DNA from: Vibrio marisflavi CECT 7928
GTDB taxonomy: Bacteria; Pseudomonadota; Gammaproteobacteria; Enterobacterales; Vibrionaceae
Length of the DNA: 64,000 bases
NCBI RefSeq assembly: GCF_921294215.1
Contig: NZ_CAKLDM010000002.1
Location: 1,922,001 to 1,986,000 of the forward strand
Reading direction: 5' to 3'
Position 1 is the stretch's first letter. Each line of letters opens with the position of its first letter. The position numbers were made by a program, and so were the translations under genes. Below the pieces are notes generated by a model. It was not told the origin of the DNA. It searched no databases and was given only the letters and a program-made list of their open reading frames with translations. Shown here in pieces: positions 36,649 through 45,060 of this stretch.

Positions 36649-38316
36649 CTAATCTTTAATCAGCATATATTCGAACTTTTTCAAAATCAGCTCCTTACGT
36701 GATTCAATAAATAGTTCGTAATTTTCAAGCTTCCACAGCTCCTTATCTCTAGGAATAAGATGCATATCTAAATAGGCTTCATTTTTACCTTCAAACCAAT
36801 CCTCAGGCAGGATGTCAGTTTTAGCACCATTTTCTACAGCAGTGAGCAGCATACAATTGCCAATTTGGTCCCTCAATGGAGCTTTATAACGCATTATATT
36901 CATAGCGCCAGTATCTGGGTTAGGATCCTTGATAGTCTTCAATATCGACTGAGGAAATATATGGTCAACTTGGGGCAAGTTATTGTGGAACGATGGCGTA
37001 TAATCGAACTGCTCATACCACATATTAAATATTAGATGAATATCTTTAGACCCGTACTTTCGGCTCAAAATAGTATCAACTGTCACATCTAAATTACGCC
37101 CATCAGCCCTAATAACACCAAAAAGTTCCGTTACATCAAACTCTCCTTTATCATCAATGTGCTTAGTGCATTTATCAATGAGGTTGTCAGGTGTTCCACT
37201 GAATGAACCAGTCAAGAGTGTACGTAGCACATAGCGATTTAAGTCAGTAACTGCGCTCCATTTGGTAGGGTACTTATACCTAAAATAAATAATAGGAATC
37301 AATGTTAAGTAGGAGGGCAATGCTCTATCAGTACGGATAAAAGTCTTTCCGTACAAGAAATCCTTTACATCTTTTATCGCATCTGAAAGTTTTTCCCAAT
37401 TGTTTATAATAGAGTCTTTGGTGGAGCCATCCCTAAACTTAGCAACATCGTAACGAGCGCCCTTACCCAAAAGGGTCAAACATGTTTTGAGGATGAAGTC
37501 TCTTGTAAAATCATACCCTTCACGATTCAAGTCATCTAACAGCTCCTCCATTTTTTCTTCAGCATCTTCCCAAGAAGATGTAAGAAGTGAAAACAACAAG
37601 TCAGATTTCCCTAGTTTGGTTCCACCATCATTTGCCCGAATAAAAATTTCTACCACATCATTTTCTGTATAGGACTCAGGACTATCAATACTATCCAACT
37701 CTTGATAAACCAATACTTCCTCTTCACGGAACACATGAAACATTTGGCTCAAGTTATCTTCAATACGGTCACGCTGCTCTTCTGTTAGCTCCCAACCCGA
37801 TTCGCTTACTATCTTACGACAAAGTTTACTTTGCCTATCTCCAAAAAAAACAAGATCCTTGAACTTCACAAAAGGAAACTTAGCGCTCTCTGAATTAAGA
37901 AACTTAAACTTGAATCGAATATCTTCTGGCGCTACTAAATCACCGCTTAAGATATCAAGATAAAGCTCTTTTCCTTCATAACTACCACGTAAACCGATAA
38001 ACAGGCTTTGTAATCGCTGCTGACCATCAAGTACAAGTAACTTGGCTTTACTATTTTCCGGCACATAATAATTAGTCAAACGAGTGCTTGAGCGATAGTT
38101 GTCTATAAACTTTCTATGTTTTATTGCTGATTTCGTTCTCCATGCTAGTAAGGTACTAATTGGATATTTGCGCATCAGAGAGTCAAAAAGCCTTTCTATT
38201 TGCTCCTCTTTCCACACAAATGGGCGCTGAATATTAGGCAACCAAAAACCGCCGTTGGCTTCTTCATTGTTAAGGTGTGTAACTATCTTTCTTATTGTTT
38301 CTTTTTGATTTTTCAT
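36649..38316 (-). CDS. DUF262-DUF1524 protein (GmrSD-like endonuclease)
   Basis: A single 555-residue chain with both halves of GmrSD-type type IV enzymes: an N-terminal DUF262 domain with NIQRPFVWKEEQIERLFDSL and the nucleotide-binding LVLDGQQRL (Asp97-Gly-Gln-Gln-Arg101), and a C-terminal HNH-like DUF1524 domain with LPQVDHIFPQS (Asp-His 451-452) and GNCMLLTAVENGAK. Such proteins (GmrSD, BrxU, SspE) cleave modified phage DNA or support phosphorothioate defence. The frame extends to 38445, but the ATG at 38316 has GAGAG upstream and gives the conserved start. It stands alone, without partners. Substrate unknown. Confidence 0.82.
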   Translation of the reverse strand: MKNQKETIRKIVTHLNNEEANGGFWLPNIQRPFVWKEEQIERLFDSLMRKYPISTLLAWRTKSAIKHRKFIDNYRSSTRLTNYYVPENSKAKLLVLDGQQRLQSLFIGLRGSYEGKELYLDILSGDLVAPEDIRFKFKFLNSESAKFPFVKFKDLVFFGDRQSKLCRKIVSESGWELTEEQRDRIEDNLSQMFHVFREEEVLVYQELDSIDSPESYTENDVVEIFIRANDGGTKLGKSDLLFSLLTSSWEDAEEKMEELLDDLNREGYDFTRDFILKTCLTLLGKGARYDVAKFRDGSTKDSIINNWEKLSDAIKDVKDFLYGKTFIRTDRALPSYLTLIPIIYFRYKYPTKWSAVTDLNRYVLRTLLTGSFSGTPDNLIDKCTKHIDDKGEFDVTELFGVIRADGRNLDVTVDTILSRKYGSKDIHLIFNMWYEQFDYTPSFHNNLPQVDHIFPQSILKTIKDPNPDTGAMNIMRYKAPLRDQIGNCMLLTAVENGAKTDILPEDWFEGKNEAYLDMHLIPRDKELWKLENYELFIESRKELILKKFEYMLIKD

Positions 38317-38581
38317 AGTTTCTCTCATCACAACTTTGCAGAAGATCACACTAGCATTTTTTACCACCGCAATCAGTCGAACAATGCACAGTATCGCGAC
38401 AAGGTTAATTCTAGCTAATGTGACTATTTGAGAGCTATCCCGCATATATAATATGGTATGGCAAATTCTGTCTTTTCCGACTCTTCTGCATTATCGATAT
38501 AGACACTCATCAACACAACAACGCTTTAATTATCAAAAAGTTAAATTAAAATTACTAGGCAAGGCCTTAGAAAGGTTAATT

Positions 38582-39805
38582 CTACCCAATCATACTAACC
38601 GCAGCGGCCTTATGCTCTGGGGCTAAATGCGCATACCTTAGCGTCATTTTCAGGTCAGAGTGCCCCAGCAGCTCGCGAACAGTATTTAAGTCCACGCCTG
38701 CCATAACAAGCTTGCTTGCAAAGTGATGCCTCAAATCGTGAAAGCGGAAGTTTTCAATGCCCGACTCCTTCATTAATCGTAACCAAGGTTTTTTGACATC
38801 GGTTAAAGGTATGTTTTGAGAAATAAACACGTGCTCAGCTTCAGGGTTTTGGCTGCGCCATGTGGTTAAAACATCAAGTATTGTGTCATTGAGTGGAATG
38901 GTTCGTCTTTTCTTTGATTTTGCATTTTCTGCTCTAACCGTCAGGTAGCGTTGTTCGAACCACACATCATTCCATGTTAGAGATAGCAACTCGCCTTTAC
39001 GGACTCCGGTATGCATTGCGGTTAGAATTAGCGGTTCAATGTAGTCAACAAAGCGCAAGCCATCAAAACTAGGATACTGTCTTCGTGCTGAACGGTGTTT
39101 GTTACCAGAGATTCGGTTGTCTCGAATGCGTTGGTCTCGGTCTTTAATAGCCTGAAAAAGAGCTGCTTCTTCTTGGTTAGAAAGGTAGCGAGTGCGAGTA
39201 TTATCCTCTCTCGTAACTTTGATTTTATCTAAGTTATGGGAGTCGATAACATCCCATTCAACAGCTCGGTTTAGCGCAGCTTTTAAACGACCAAGAGAAT
39301 AATTGATTGTTGATGTCGCTCTGCCTAACTTACGCCTTTCCGCTACCCACTTTTGAATTTCCCAAGCGTTAATATCCGCAATATTTTTATCGAGTAAAAA
39401 AGCGAAGCTACTGATTATGTTTCTATATGCTTTATAGGCAGTTTTTGGGTTCAAACCATTTAAGTATGGTAAGTAATCCTTTTCTAAGAACGTACGTAGT
39501 TTGAGGTTCTCCCTCATTGTATGGCGCTTCGATTCTTTCTTTAACAACTGTACATCTTTGCCACTCGCCACCAATCCAGCAGCTTCTTTTGCTAGATCTC
39601 TGGCTTGAACAGGTGTGAGTGATTTAGCCGAACCAAGTAGGTAGTTGCACTGGATACCTTTGAGGCGATAATAGAGATAGTATTTAATGAGGCCGTTTTT
39701 TGAAATCCGAGCATGAAAACCGGATACTTCGGTATCGTTCATGCGCCCGTCTTCCACTCTAAAATTCTTAATAGAGTTTATTGTGATTTTCTGTTTAATC
39801 GCCAT
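38582..39805 (-). CDS. int: Tyrosine-recombinase integrase of the island
   Basis: 407 residues: N-terminal DUF4102-like arm-binding region (KNFRVEDGRMNDTEVSGFHARISK), a SAM-like core-binding domain, and a catalytic domain with Arg in HTGVRKGELLSLTW, HDLRHHFASKLV (His-x-x-Arg), LGHSDLKMTLRYAHL with the nucleophile Tyr near the end. It is the P4-type integrase used by islands in tRNA genes. It lies 180 bp from attR and transcribes inwards. The attP and arm-type repeats sit directly beside it (39828-39856). Confidence 0.95.
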   Translation of the reverse strand: MAIKQKITINSIKNFRVEDGRMNDTEVSGFHARISKNGLIKYYLYYRLKGIQCNYLLGSAKSLTPVQARDLAKEAAGLVASGKDVQLLKKESKRHTMRENLKLRTFLEKDYLPYLNGLNPKTAYKAYRNIISSFAFLLDKNIADINAWEIQKWVAERRKLGRATSTINYSLGRLKAALNRAVEWDVIDSHNLDKIKVTREDNTRTRYLSNQEEAALFQAIKDRDQRIRDNRISGNKHRSARRQYPSFDGLRFVDYIEPLILTAMHTGVRKGELLSLTWNDVWFEQRYLTVRAENAKSKKRRTIPLNDTILDVLTTWRSQNPEAEHVFISQNIPLTDVKKPWLRLMKESGIENFRFHDLRHHFASKLVMAGVDLNTVRELLGHSDLKMTLRYAHLAPEHKAAAVSMIG

Positions 39806-39827
39806 TCATACCCACCCGAGACTGCCA

Positions 39828-39856
39828 ATTTCTGTGTAGCAAATATGTAGCAGATT
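39828..39856 (+). repeat. 29 bp direct repeat inside the island, right copy
   Basis: Identical to 28254-28282, with two TGTAGCA heptamers 10 bp apart, located between int and attR. A third TGTAGCA lies outside attR at about 40109. Confidence 0.7.
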
Positions 39857-39983
39857 GAATGTTAAAACACGAAAATCGGCGAACCGGAATGAACAAACAA
39901 AATGAACATATCTTATTGAATTAAATAACATAATAGCACATTTTTGTGCATGGGTGTTTATGGCTAAATAACGCTTTTTCATG

Positions 39984-40034
39984 CTCCTAAGGGGCAGGTC
40001 ATAGGTTCGAATCCTATCGGGAGCGCCATATTTA
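39984..40034 (+). other. attR: right 51 bp direct repeat of the island
   Basis: Identical to 28159-28209; reproduces the 3' 45 nt of tRNA-Arg(CCT) plus ATATTTA but without the 5' half, so it is the displaced original chromosomal tRNA end. Confidence 0.95.
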
Positions 40035-40036
40035 TC

Positions 40037-40074
40037 AAGGTCTTAGCTAGTTTTTAGCTAAGACCTTTTTAGTT
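40037..40074 (+). terminator. Displaced original tRNA-Arg terminator
   Basis: AAGGTCTTAGCTA and TAGCTAAGACCTT form a long stem, followed by a T-run. It sits directly after attR with no gene before it, as expected if it was the tRNA-Arg terminator before the island entered. Confidence 0.85.
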
Positions 40075-40195
40075 AATGTCCACATTTTGACCACAACTTT
40101 CAATTCTATGTAGCAGGCCTTACCTTCAGTCACCAATCGAAATTTGCTAGGATTGCATTCTGCCTTAAGAGCTTAAAAGAGAAGTATTATTCATT

Positions 40196-40504
40196 ATGAT
40201 CCAATCACCCTCTGACAACGACTGGCCATTTGAGCAACCTAAGAACTGTTCAGTTTTCACTACACGACCAATAATGGATGGAGAGCACCCAATACAGATT
40301 GTGTACCATGATGTAGATGACGGTGGCTGGCAATTCTTAAGCAATACCGAACTAAACATGGAAGATGCTATTTTGGTTGGTCTTGGAAAGGTTGCCGAGC
40401 TTGACCCCTCTGTTCTGGAAATTGCTCACATCAACGAAGGCTTTCATGCATATCGTGATAGTTCAGAGGACAATTGGATCATTGAGAAAACACCTGAAGC
40501 TTGA
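40196..40504 (+). CDS. Imm33/DUF2185-like small protein
   Basis: 102 residues. FTTRPIMDGEHPIQIVYHDVDDGGWQFLSN and the following acidic and Ile-rich half resemble the DUF2185 (Imm33) family of immunity-type proteins, many of which stand near polymorphic toxins. No toxin gene is next to it on the same strand. The start ATG at 40196 has AAGAGAAG upstream. The next gene follows by 18 bp on the same strand. Function is tentative. Confidence 0.6.
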   Translation: MIQSPSDNDWPFEQPKNCSVFTTRPIMDGEHPIQIVYHDVDDGGWQFLSNTELNMEDAILVGLGKVAELDPSVLEIAHINEGFHAYRDSSEDNWIIEKTPEA

Positions 40505-40522
40505 CAACTAGAGAGTCACCTG

Positions 40523-40771
40523 ATGCCTAGATATATATGTTTTTACGATAGAGCTAGTGATGAGCTTATAGGGGAAGTTTTACTTCCTCAATTGACTTTG
40601 TCTCGACTCCAAGACAATCTTTGTATCGATAAGGACAATCCTATGTATGACTGCTTTCAAGTTAAGCCGGTACATGTTGATTTTTTCAAAAGCATAACTG
40701 ATATTCATTTCGAGTTTGAGAAGTATGATTATTTTTTAGAGTACTCAGCTAATACTCATCTCTCTAAATAA
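40523..40771 (+). CDS. Unknown 82-residue protein
   Basis: I do not recognise this protein. It starts MPRYICFYDRASDELIGEVLLPQLTLSRLQDNL and has an acidic C-terminal half. No signal or membrane segment. It follows the DUF2185-like gene by 18 bp and is probably cotranscribed with it. Its 3' end overlaps the 3' end of the convergent minus-strand gene by 16 bp. Such small acidic proteins in pairs are common in toxin-immunity regions. Confidence 0.6.
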   Translation: MPRYICFYDRASDELIGEVLLPQLTLSRLQDNLCIDKDNPMYDCFQVKPVHVDFFKSITDIHFEFEKYDYFLEYSANTHLSK

Positions 40772-41124
40772 ACAAGGCGTGGTATCGGTTTGTAGCAAAT
40801 AAGGAAATCAATACCTGCTGCCTCCCCCACACAATAGACACGAATGACCTTTTCATTTCCCCAAGCTTGAAACGCAATATTTGAAATACCTTCTTTCTGG
40901 ATATTGAATAGTACTATATCGTCTTGTACCAATTTAACTTCAACCCAATTTTTCCCACTTGGGGAATGAGAAAAAATCAATTTGTCACCATTTTCATATG
41001 GCAAAACAAACGAGAAGATACCTTCATCACGGTCATATTCTTCAGAATAGCCAAAACCTCTTTCAAAGAAATCTAATTCTTCAGGAAATTCATATAACAA
41101 ACTCAAACCTCTAGTTATTAGCAA
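40756..41124 (-). CDS. Unknown small acidic protein
   Basis: Up to 122 residues, start uncertain: the frame opens with TTG at 41124, overlapping the stop of the gene before it, and has AGAGGT a few codons in, so a downstream TTG is possible. The chain has many aromatic and acidic residues (EEYDRDEGIFSFVLPYENGD, KLIFSHSPSGKNWVEVKLV), an immunity-protein-like beta pattern. I do not recognise a family. It is likely cotranslated with the gene at 41118. Confidence 0.55.
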   Translation of the reverse strand: MLITRGLSLLYEFPEELDFFERGFGYSEEYDRDEGIFSFVLPYENGDKLIFSHSPSGKNWVEVKLVQDDIVLFNIQKEGISNIAFQAWGNEKVIRVYCVGEAAGIDFLICYKPIPRLVYLER

Positions 41125-41420
41125 GTAGTAACTTCACTCATCCACCAATTCAATTCGTCATCCAATTCTGAGACACTTTGAACTACTGTTGATTTTTGAA
41201 TCACCCTCTTTTCCGTATCTATATCTAAAGCTTCCAACTCAAGCTCACCGCTTTCCCATAAAGTAGCTCGAGAAATAACTTTGTCAGTATCCAAATCAAT
41301 AAATCTAGCCTTTTTCTCGTGGCCTAAAGTACCAGTAACACTAGCTTCATAGCCTTCTATAGATAATATTGCACTTTTAGAGCTTTTCCATTTCCCTAAA
41401 TACTCTAGATATTCGTTCAT
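41118..41420 (-). CDS. Unknown 100-residue protein
   Basis: Starts MNEYLEYLGKWKSSKSAILSIEGYEASVTG. Predicted mainly beta with an acidic C-terminus; no signal peptide. I do not recognise it. It overlaps the next gene by 7 bp, so the two make a small minus-strand operon convergent with the DUF2185 pair. No strong ribosome-binding site is visible. Confidence 0.55.
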   Translation of the reverse strand: MNEYLEYLGKWKSSKSAILSIEGYEASVTGTLGHEKKARFIDLDTDKVISRATLWESGELELEALDIDTEKRVIQKSTVVQSVSELDDELNWWMSEVTTC

Positions 41421-41493
41421 TGATTGTACGGTTTGGGACGGTAAATGAATGTAGCATAGCTATATGCCAACTAAATGAAAGTGAAAATTTGGT

Positions 41494-41718
41494 TTAATCT
41501 CTAAACTCATCTCTAACCATCTCCCAAACTCCAATTAGGATTGGGAGAGTAGTACCGATGATACCGCCATATTCAATGCCCTTTGCAGTCACATTCGCTG
41601 TCAACAAGTCAGGATGTCCAACAGCCAAAGCCACGCCAGCACTGATAAGCGCCAAACCCTTTTTAGTCGAAGGCTGGTCGAGGTCGATACCCATTTTCTC
41701 TTTGATAAACTTCTTCAT
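41494..41718 (-). CDS. Small membrane protein (holin-like)
   Basis: 74 residues from the ATG at 41718 (GGAAAG upstream; the frame opens at 41730). A charged N-terminus MKKFIKEKMGIDLDQP is followed by two hydrophobic segments, GLALISAGVALAVGHPDLL and YGGIIGTTLPILIGVW, and an acidic tail. This resembles small phage-type membrane proteins such as holins, but the match is by shape only. It stands alone on the minus strand. Confidence 0.5.
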   Translation of the reverse strand: MKKFIKEKMGIDLDQPSTKKGLALISAGVALAVGHPDLLTANVTAKGIEYGGIIGTTLPILIGVWEMVRDEFRD

Positions 41719-42102
41719 AACACTTTCCATTGTTTCAGGTACTTGATCGCAAACACTGCACTAAGTAACTAACACATTCCGGTAAGAAAAGCATTTGGCT
41801 TACAGCAATCTAAACCTATCCTTGCTGGTGGAAGCTGGTTAACACTATAAGATAGCTCTCTTGGGTTATTGGTTTATAGCGGTTAAAGGGGCGTACCATA
41901 CATTTTGTCCATTACGAAAACGTATTATGCCCTAATATTGATGAGTACAATGGGAAACAATGCATTCAACTCTTTCGTTATCCATAAATTGAATATTCTA
42001 AAAAATGACAACCATGCCCCTTCTTCAAACTAAAACATATTATCTAGATAATATTGCTTCCCACGTAGCTAATTTTCACAAAGCCTAGGATATAAATTAG
42101 AA
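41719..42102. other. Non-coding AT-rich gap
   Basis: About 380 bp between the small membrane protein and the DUF4157 gene. The only structure I see is GCCTAGG (42083-42089) and CCTAGGC (42106-42112), a hairpin across the stop of the DUF4157 gene that could end that minus-strand transcript. Confidence 0.45.
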
Positions 42103-43668
42103 CTACCTAGGCCTAAAATTGTATCCATTGTGCCTCTGATCTGGGCACTGAGTAGGGTAAACAAAAGGACGATACGTTACACCATAGTTTTGAGCCATAT
42201 CCATAACAAAATGGAACCTGTGAACGCGAGTCTCCTTATGAGAATATTCTAAATTCCAGAAGGCAAATAAAGCCCAAGCTACAGCAGAAATCTCCTCAAC
42301 AGTAGCCCCAAAATGCTCACACATTTGAAACATTCTACCAGAGGTATATGATGGCCCCATATGTGCGGGCATATCTGCCAACCTAGCTGACTCAATAAAA
42401 GGCGACGTTTCTTTTAAAGTTAGATATTTTCTCAAACCACTGTTGTTGACTCCCCATCTAAAATCATTAGTCCCCTGCATGGTAAGCTTTCTTCTAGTAT
42501 ACTTACCTTGATTGTTTTTCTCTAAAATTGTACATTTGTTCTTACTATATGGAACTCGGCTACTTTCTGGATTCATCTTCCTGAATACTTTCTCTATATC
42601 GTGAATAGCCGCTACTTTATAAAATATAGACGTAGTTGAATTTGGGTTAGTTATTACAGATTTAATCCCCTTTCTTCTGTAGTAATGATAATATGTACCT
42701 TTGTAAGTTTTAGTTCTGGAGTAAATAGTATCCACTATACCTTTTAGTTTCGGCAGTTGATCTAAGTCAGCTTTGTGCAAGTAGTCTAACACGTCACCTA
42801 GCTTAACTAACAAGCTATCTAATTGGTTCCTAATATATAACGAGTTTTTTACTTGTATCGCTAGTATTTTTTCTCGAGCCATATTAAAATCTGATCGAAC
42901 CTCACCAGCTAATGCTTTAGCTAGATCAATGTTATTATCATAAACTCTTGATTCTGCATTTTGTCCGCGTACATACCTTGTAACCCTACTAGTCGAAGAT
43001 TTCATCCAACTTGATAGTACTGACAATATTTTCGTTCTATTTGCCTTGATATAATCCCGTAGCTCTGCATGACTAAAACTTGAGTCTAATTCCTTTATAA
43101 TACGAGTTAGTACCGTTGCTGGGCTGCCCTCAAATGGGTGTAAATCCCATTCATTGTTTGAAAGATTACGGGTCCTAAAAAAGAGCTGAGGGAGAACAAC
43201 AGACCAGTTAACATTATCTTTATGAAATTTCACACTACCTTTAACTTGGGCTACATTATTCAATACTACTTCATAAAACTCATCAGACTCATCCTCTAGT
43301 TCACTATTTACAACTAATTGAAGCTCTTTTTCTGGGACATCCAGAAGGTCACCTCTCAACTGCTGTATCACATGAGCAACTTCGTGAAGTATTAACTTGC
43401 TACCTGAAAGCTTATCGGACTCATATTCATCAGGTAAAATATAGATATCCGTACCGTGTGTAAACGCCTTAGCATTTAGCTCATATGGTAGCTCGCTTAT
43501 CCTAATGCGAATAAAAGAAAGGTCTGTTGCGAACATTTTTTCTAATCTACTTAAGGTCTCAGAATCGAGAGGCTCGCCCGTATTAACATTACCATACTCA
43601 AGTTGGCTAGCAATGTTTTCACTATTTATCTTGATATTATTAATCATTTGTTGAATTTGATTGTTCAT
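42103..43668 (-). CDS. DUF4157 (eCIS core) metallopeptidase-like protein
   Basis: 521 residues from the ATG at 43668. The N-terminal ~115 residues match the eCIS core/DUF4157 pattern: GEPLDSETLSRLEKMFATDLSFIRIR, KAFTHGTDIYILPDEY and the zinc motif HEVAHVIQQ (His-Glu-x-x-His, about residues 95-99). DUF4157 domains head effectors of contractile injection systems, T6SS-like toxins and other secreted proteins. The remaining ~400 residues match nothing I know; the C-terminus is rich in His, Tyr and Arg (MFQMCEHFGATVEEIS, HRFHFVMDMAQNYG). Target and export route unknown; no contractile genes are nearby. Confidence 0.75.
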   Translation of the reverse strand: MNNQIQQMINNIKINSENIASQLEYGNVNTGEPLDSETLSRLEKMFATDLSFIRIRISELPYELNAKAFTHGTDIYILPDEYESDKLSGSKLILHEVAHVIQQLRGDLLDVPEKELQLVVNSELEDESDEFYEVVLNNVAQVKGSVKFHKDNVNWSVVLPQLFFRTRNLSNNEWDLHPFEGSPATVLTRIIKELDSSFSHAELRDYIKANRTKILSVLSSWMKSSTSRVTRYVRGQNAESRVYDNNIDLAKALAGEVRSDFNMAREKILAIQVKNSLYIRNQLDSLLVKLGDVLDYLHKADLDQLPKLKGIVDTIYSRTKTYKGTYYHYYRRKGIKSVITNPNSTTSIFYKVAAIHDIEKVFRKMNPESSRVPYSKNKCTILEKNNQGKYTRRKLTMQGTNDFRWGVNNSGLRKYLTLKETSPFIESARLADMPAHMGPSYTSGRMFQMCEHFGATVEEISAVAWALFAFWNLEYSHKETRVHRFHFVMDMAQNYGVTYRPFVYPTQCPDQRHNGYNFRPR

Positions 43669-44049
43669 TAATAACACCAACAATACGCTAACCTCTTACT
43701 CATGCTAGTTATAAATAGAATACAGTTAAGGAATAAAAGCCATATACTACATAATACTGATAAGTGAGCACTTTATTAAAGTTGTTAGTCATATAAATAA
43801 ATCAAACTAATAATATAACAAGTTCAGTCCATCCAGAGCTCGGGTTTAAAAGCTTTGAGGATAAATTATTGCATACCAGGATATTTATGTACTCGTATAT
43901 AGGAATAAAAACCAAAGCTCATTAGCACTCTGGAGCCGCATAAGCATATTTCAAAGTCACCTTGAGAGCGGAAAGCTACTGTAGCATGCGGAGATTGTTT
44001 ATAGTCCATTTCCGACAGATCAAGATTATTTGCATAGTAATTTCTCTAG
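43669..44049. other. Non-coding gap before the DUF4157 gene
   Basis: About 380 bp of AT-rich DNA, presumably with the promoter of the DUF4157 gene. I see no clear repeat or site. Confidence 0.4.
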
Positions 44050-45060
44050 TCATAAAAGTGAAAAGCCTACATTAATTCTATTCTTTCCTTCACTCTTAGC
44101 TTCGTATAAAAGAGCATCGGCTTTTGAAAGAGTTTGATCTAGTGACCACTCGTCTTTATCAACCCTAACAAGCCCACCGCTAACAGTAATTGAAAAATCT
44201 CCACTTGCTTCCAGAAAGACTTTATTCATTATTGATGTTCTGACTTTGTTAGAAGCCTGAGTTGCTTCATGTCGATCTTTTGCCAAAAATATCCAACAAA
44301 ACTCCTCTCCACCGAGTCGAAAAACTCTCCCTTCACTGTGGCTGAAATGTTTTTGACTAATGGAGTACTTAATAACATCATCACCTACATCATGCCCGAA
44401 CATGTCATTGATGTTTTTAAAGTCATCTATATCAAAATAAAGCAAATACACGCCATGTTGTATAGGCAAAGACTTCCAGACATTCTTTAGCGCCAACCTA
44501 TTTCCAATAGAAGTAAGAGGATCTGTTTCAGCCAGTGCAAAGGTCTTTTCTTGAACTTTGATTCTTAGAGATTCATATTTAAATGATATCGCCCAAACTA
44601 GAATATATGGCATTGAAAAGTTTAATAATTTCAGGTATGAAAAGTTATCTATAAAATGAAAACTAAAGAATATGAACACCAAGGTCAAAAGTGAGCCTGT
44701 GATTACTGAAGCTACAAACCGATTGAATAGAACATGGTAAAGAGGCGGTAAGGTAAATATCCACAAGGCAATCCAAGATCCTTGATGAGAAGAGAAAACA
44801 GCATATAGAACGACTAAGCTATACAAAGTAGCCAAAGCTAGAATTTCGTATCCAACCACTTCCTGCTTTCTAACCCGAAGGTAAACAATTAACCCTGTAA
44901 TTGATATTAGTATCTCTGCAAACGCGAGAGGATAATCTTTAAGATATACATTCACAAAAAACAATGCTGCGCTTATGAAAGCTAAAATAGGGCAAATGAA
45001 TTCTAGTAATTGATTTTTAAGTTGAAAGGGAGCATTACTTTTTTCAAAAAAATGGCTCAT
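44050..45060 (-). CDS. Membrane diguanylate cyclase (GGDEF)
   Basis: 336 residues from the ATG at 45060, with AAGGAGG seven bases upstream. Five or six membrane segments (residues about 20-165) form an MASE-like sensor without a named family. The C-terminal GGDEF domain has DPLTSIGNRLAL, LYFDIDDFKNINDMFGHDVGDDVI and the active-site GGEEF, so it should make cyclic di-GMP. No I-site RxxD is evident at the usual place before GGEEF, so product inhibition may be weak. It lies between accessory genes and the proVWX operon on the opposite strand. Confidence 0.88.
   Translation of the reverse strand: MSHFFEKSNAPFQLKNQLLEFICPILAFISAALFFVNVYLKDYPLAFAEILISITGLIVYLRVRKQEVVGYEILALATLYSLVVLYAVFSSHQGSWIALWIFTLPPLYHVLFNRFVASVITGSLLTLVFIFFSFHFIDNFSYLKLLNFSMPYILVWAISFKYESLRIKVQEKTFALAETDPLTSIGNRLALKNVWKSLPIQHGVYLLYFDIDDFKNINDMFGHDVGDDVIKYSISQKHFSHSEGRVFRLGGEEFCWIFLAKDRHEATQASNKVRTSIMNKVFLEASGDFSITVSGGLVRVDKDEWSLDQTLSKADALLYEAKSEGKNRINVGFSLL

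Noticed and set aside
40775..40800. AACAAGGCGTGG near 40772, resembling the start of a superintegron attC site
   Set aside because: No matching 3' GTTA end or the long inverted repeat of a VCR-type attC is found; neighbouring genes are not in cassette-like orientation.
40035..45060. The accessory block as part of the same tRNA-Arg island
   Set aside because: It lies outside attR and no third copy of the 51 bp repeat is seen to its right; it looks like separate accessory DNA.
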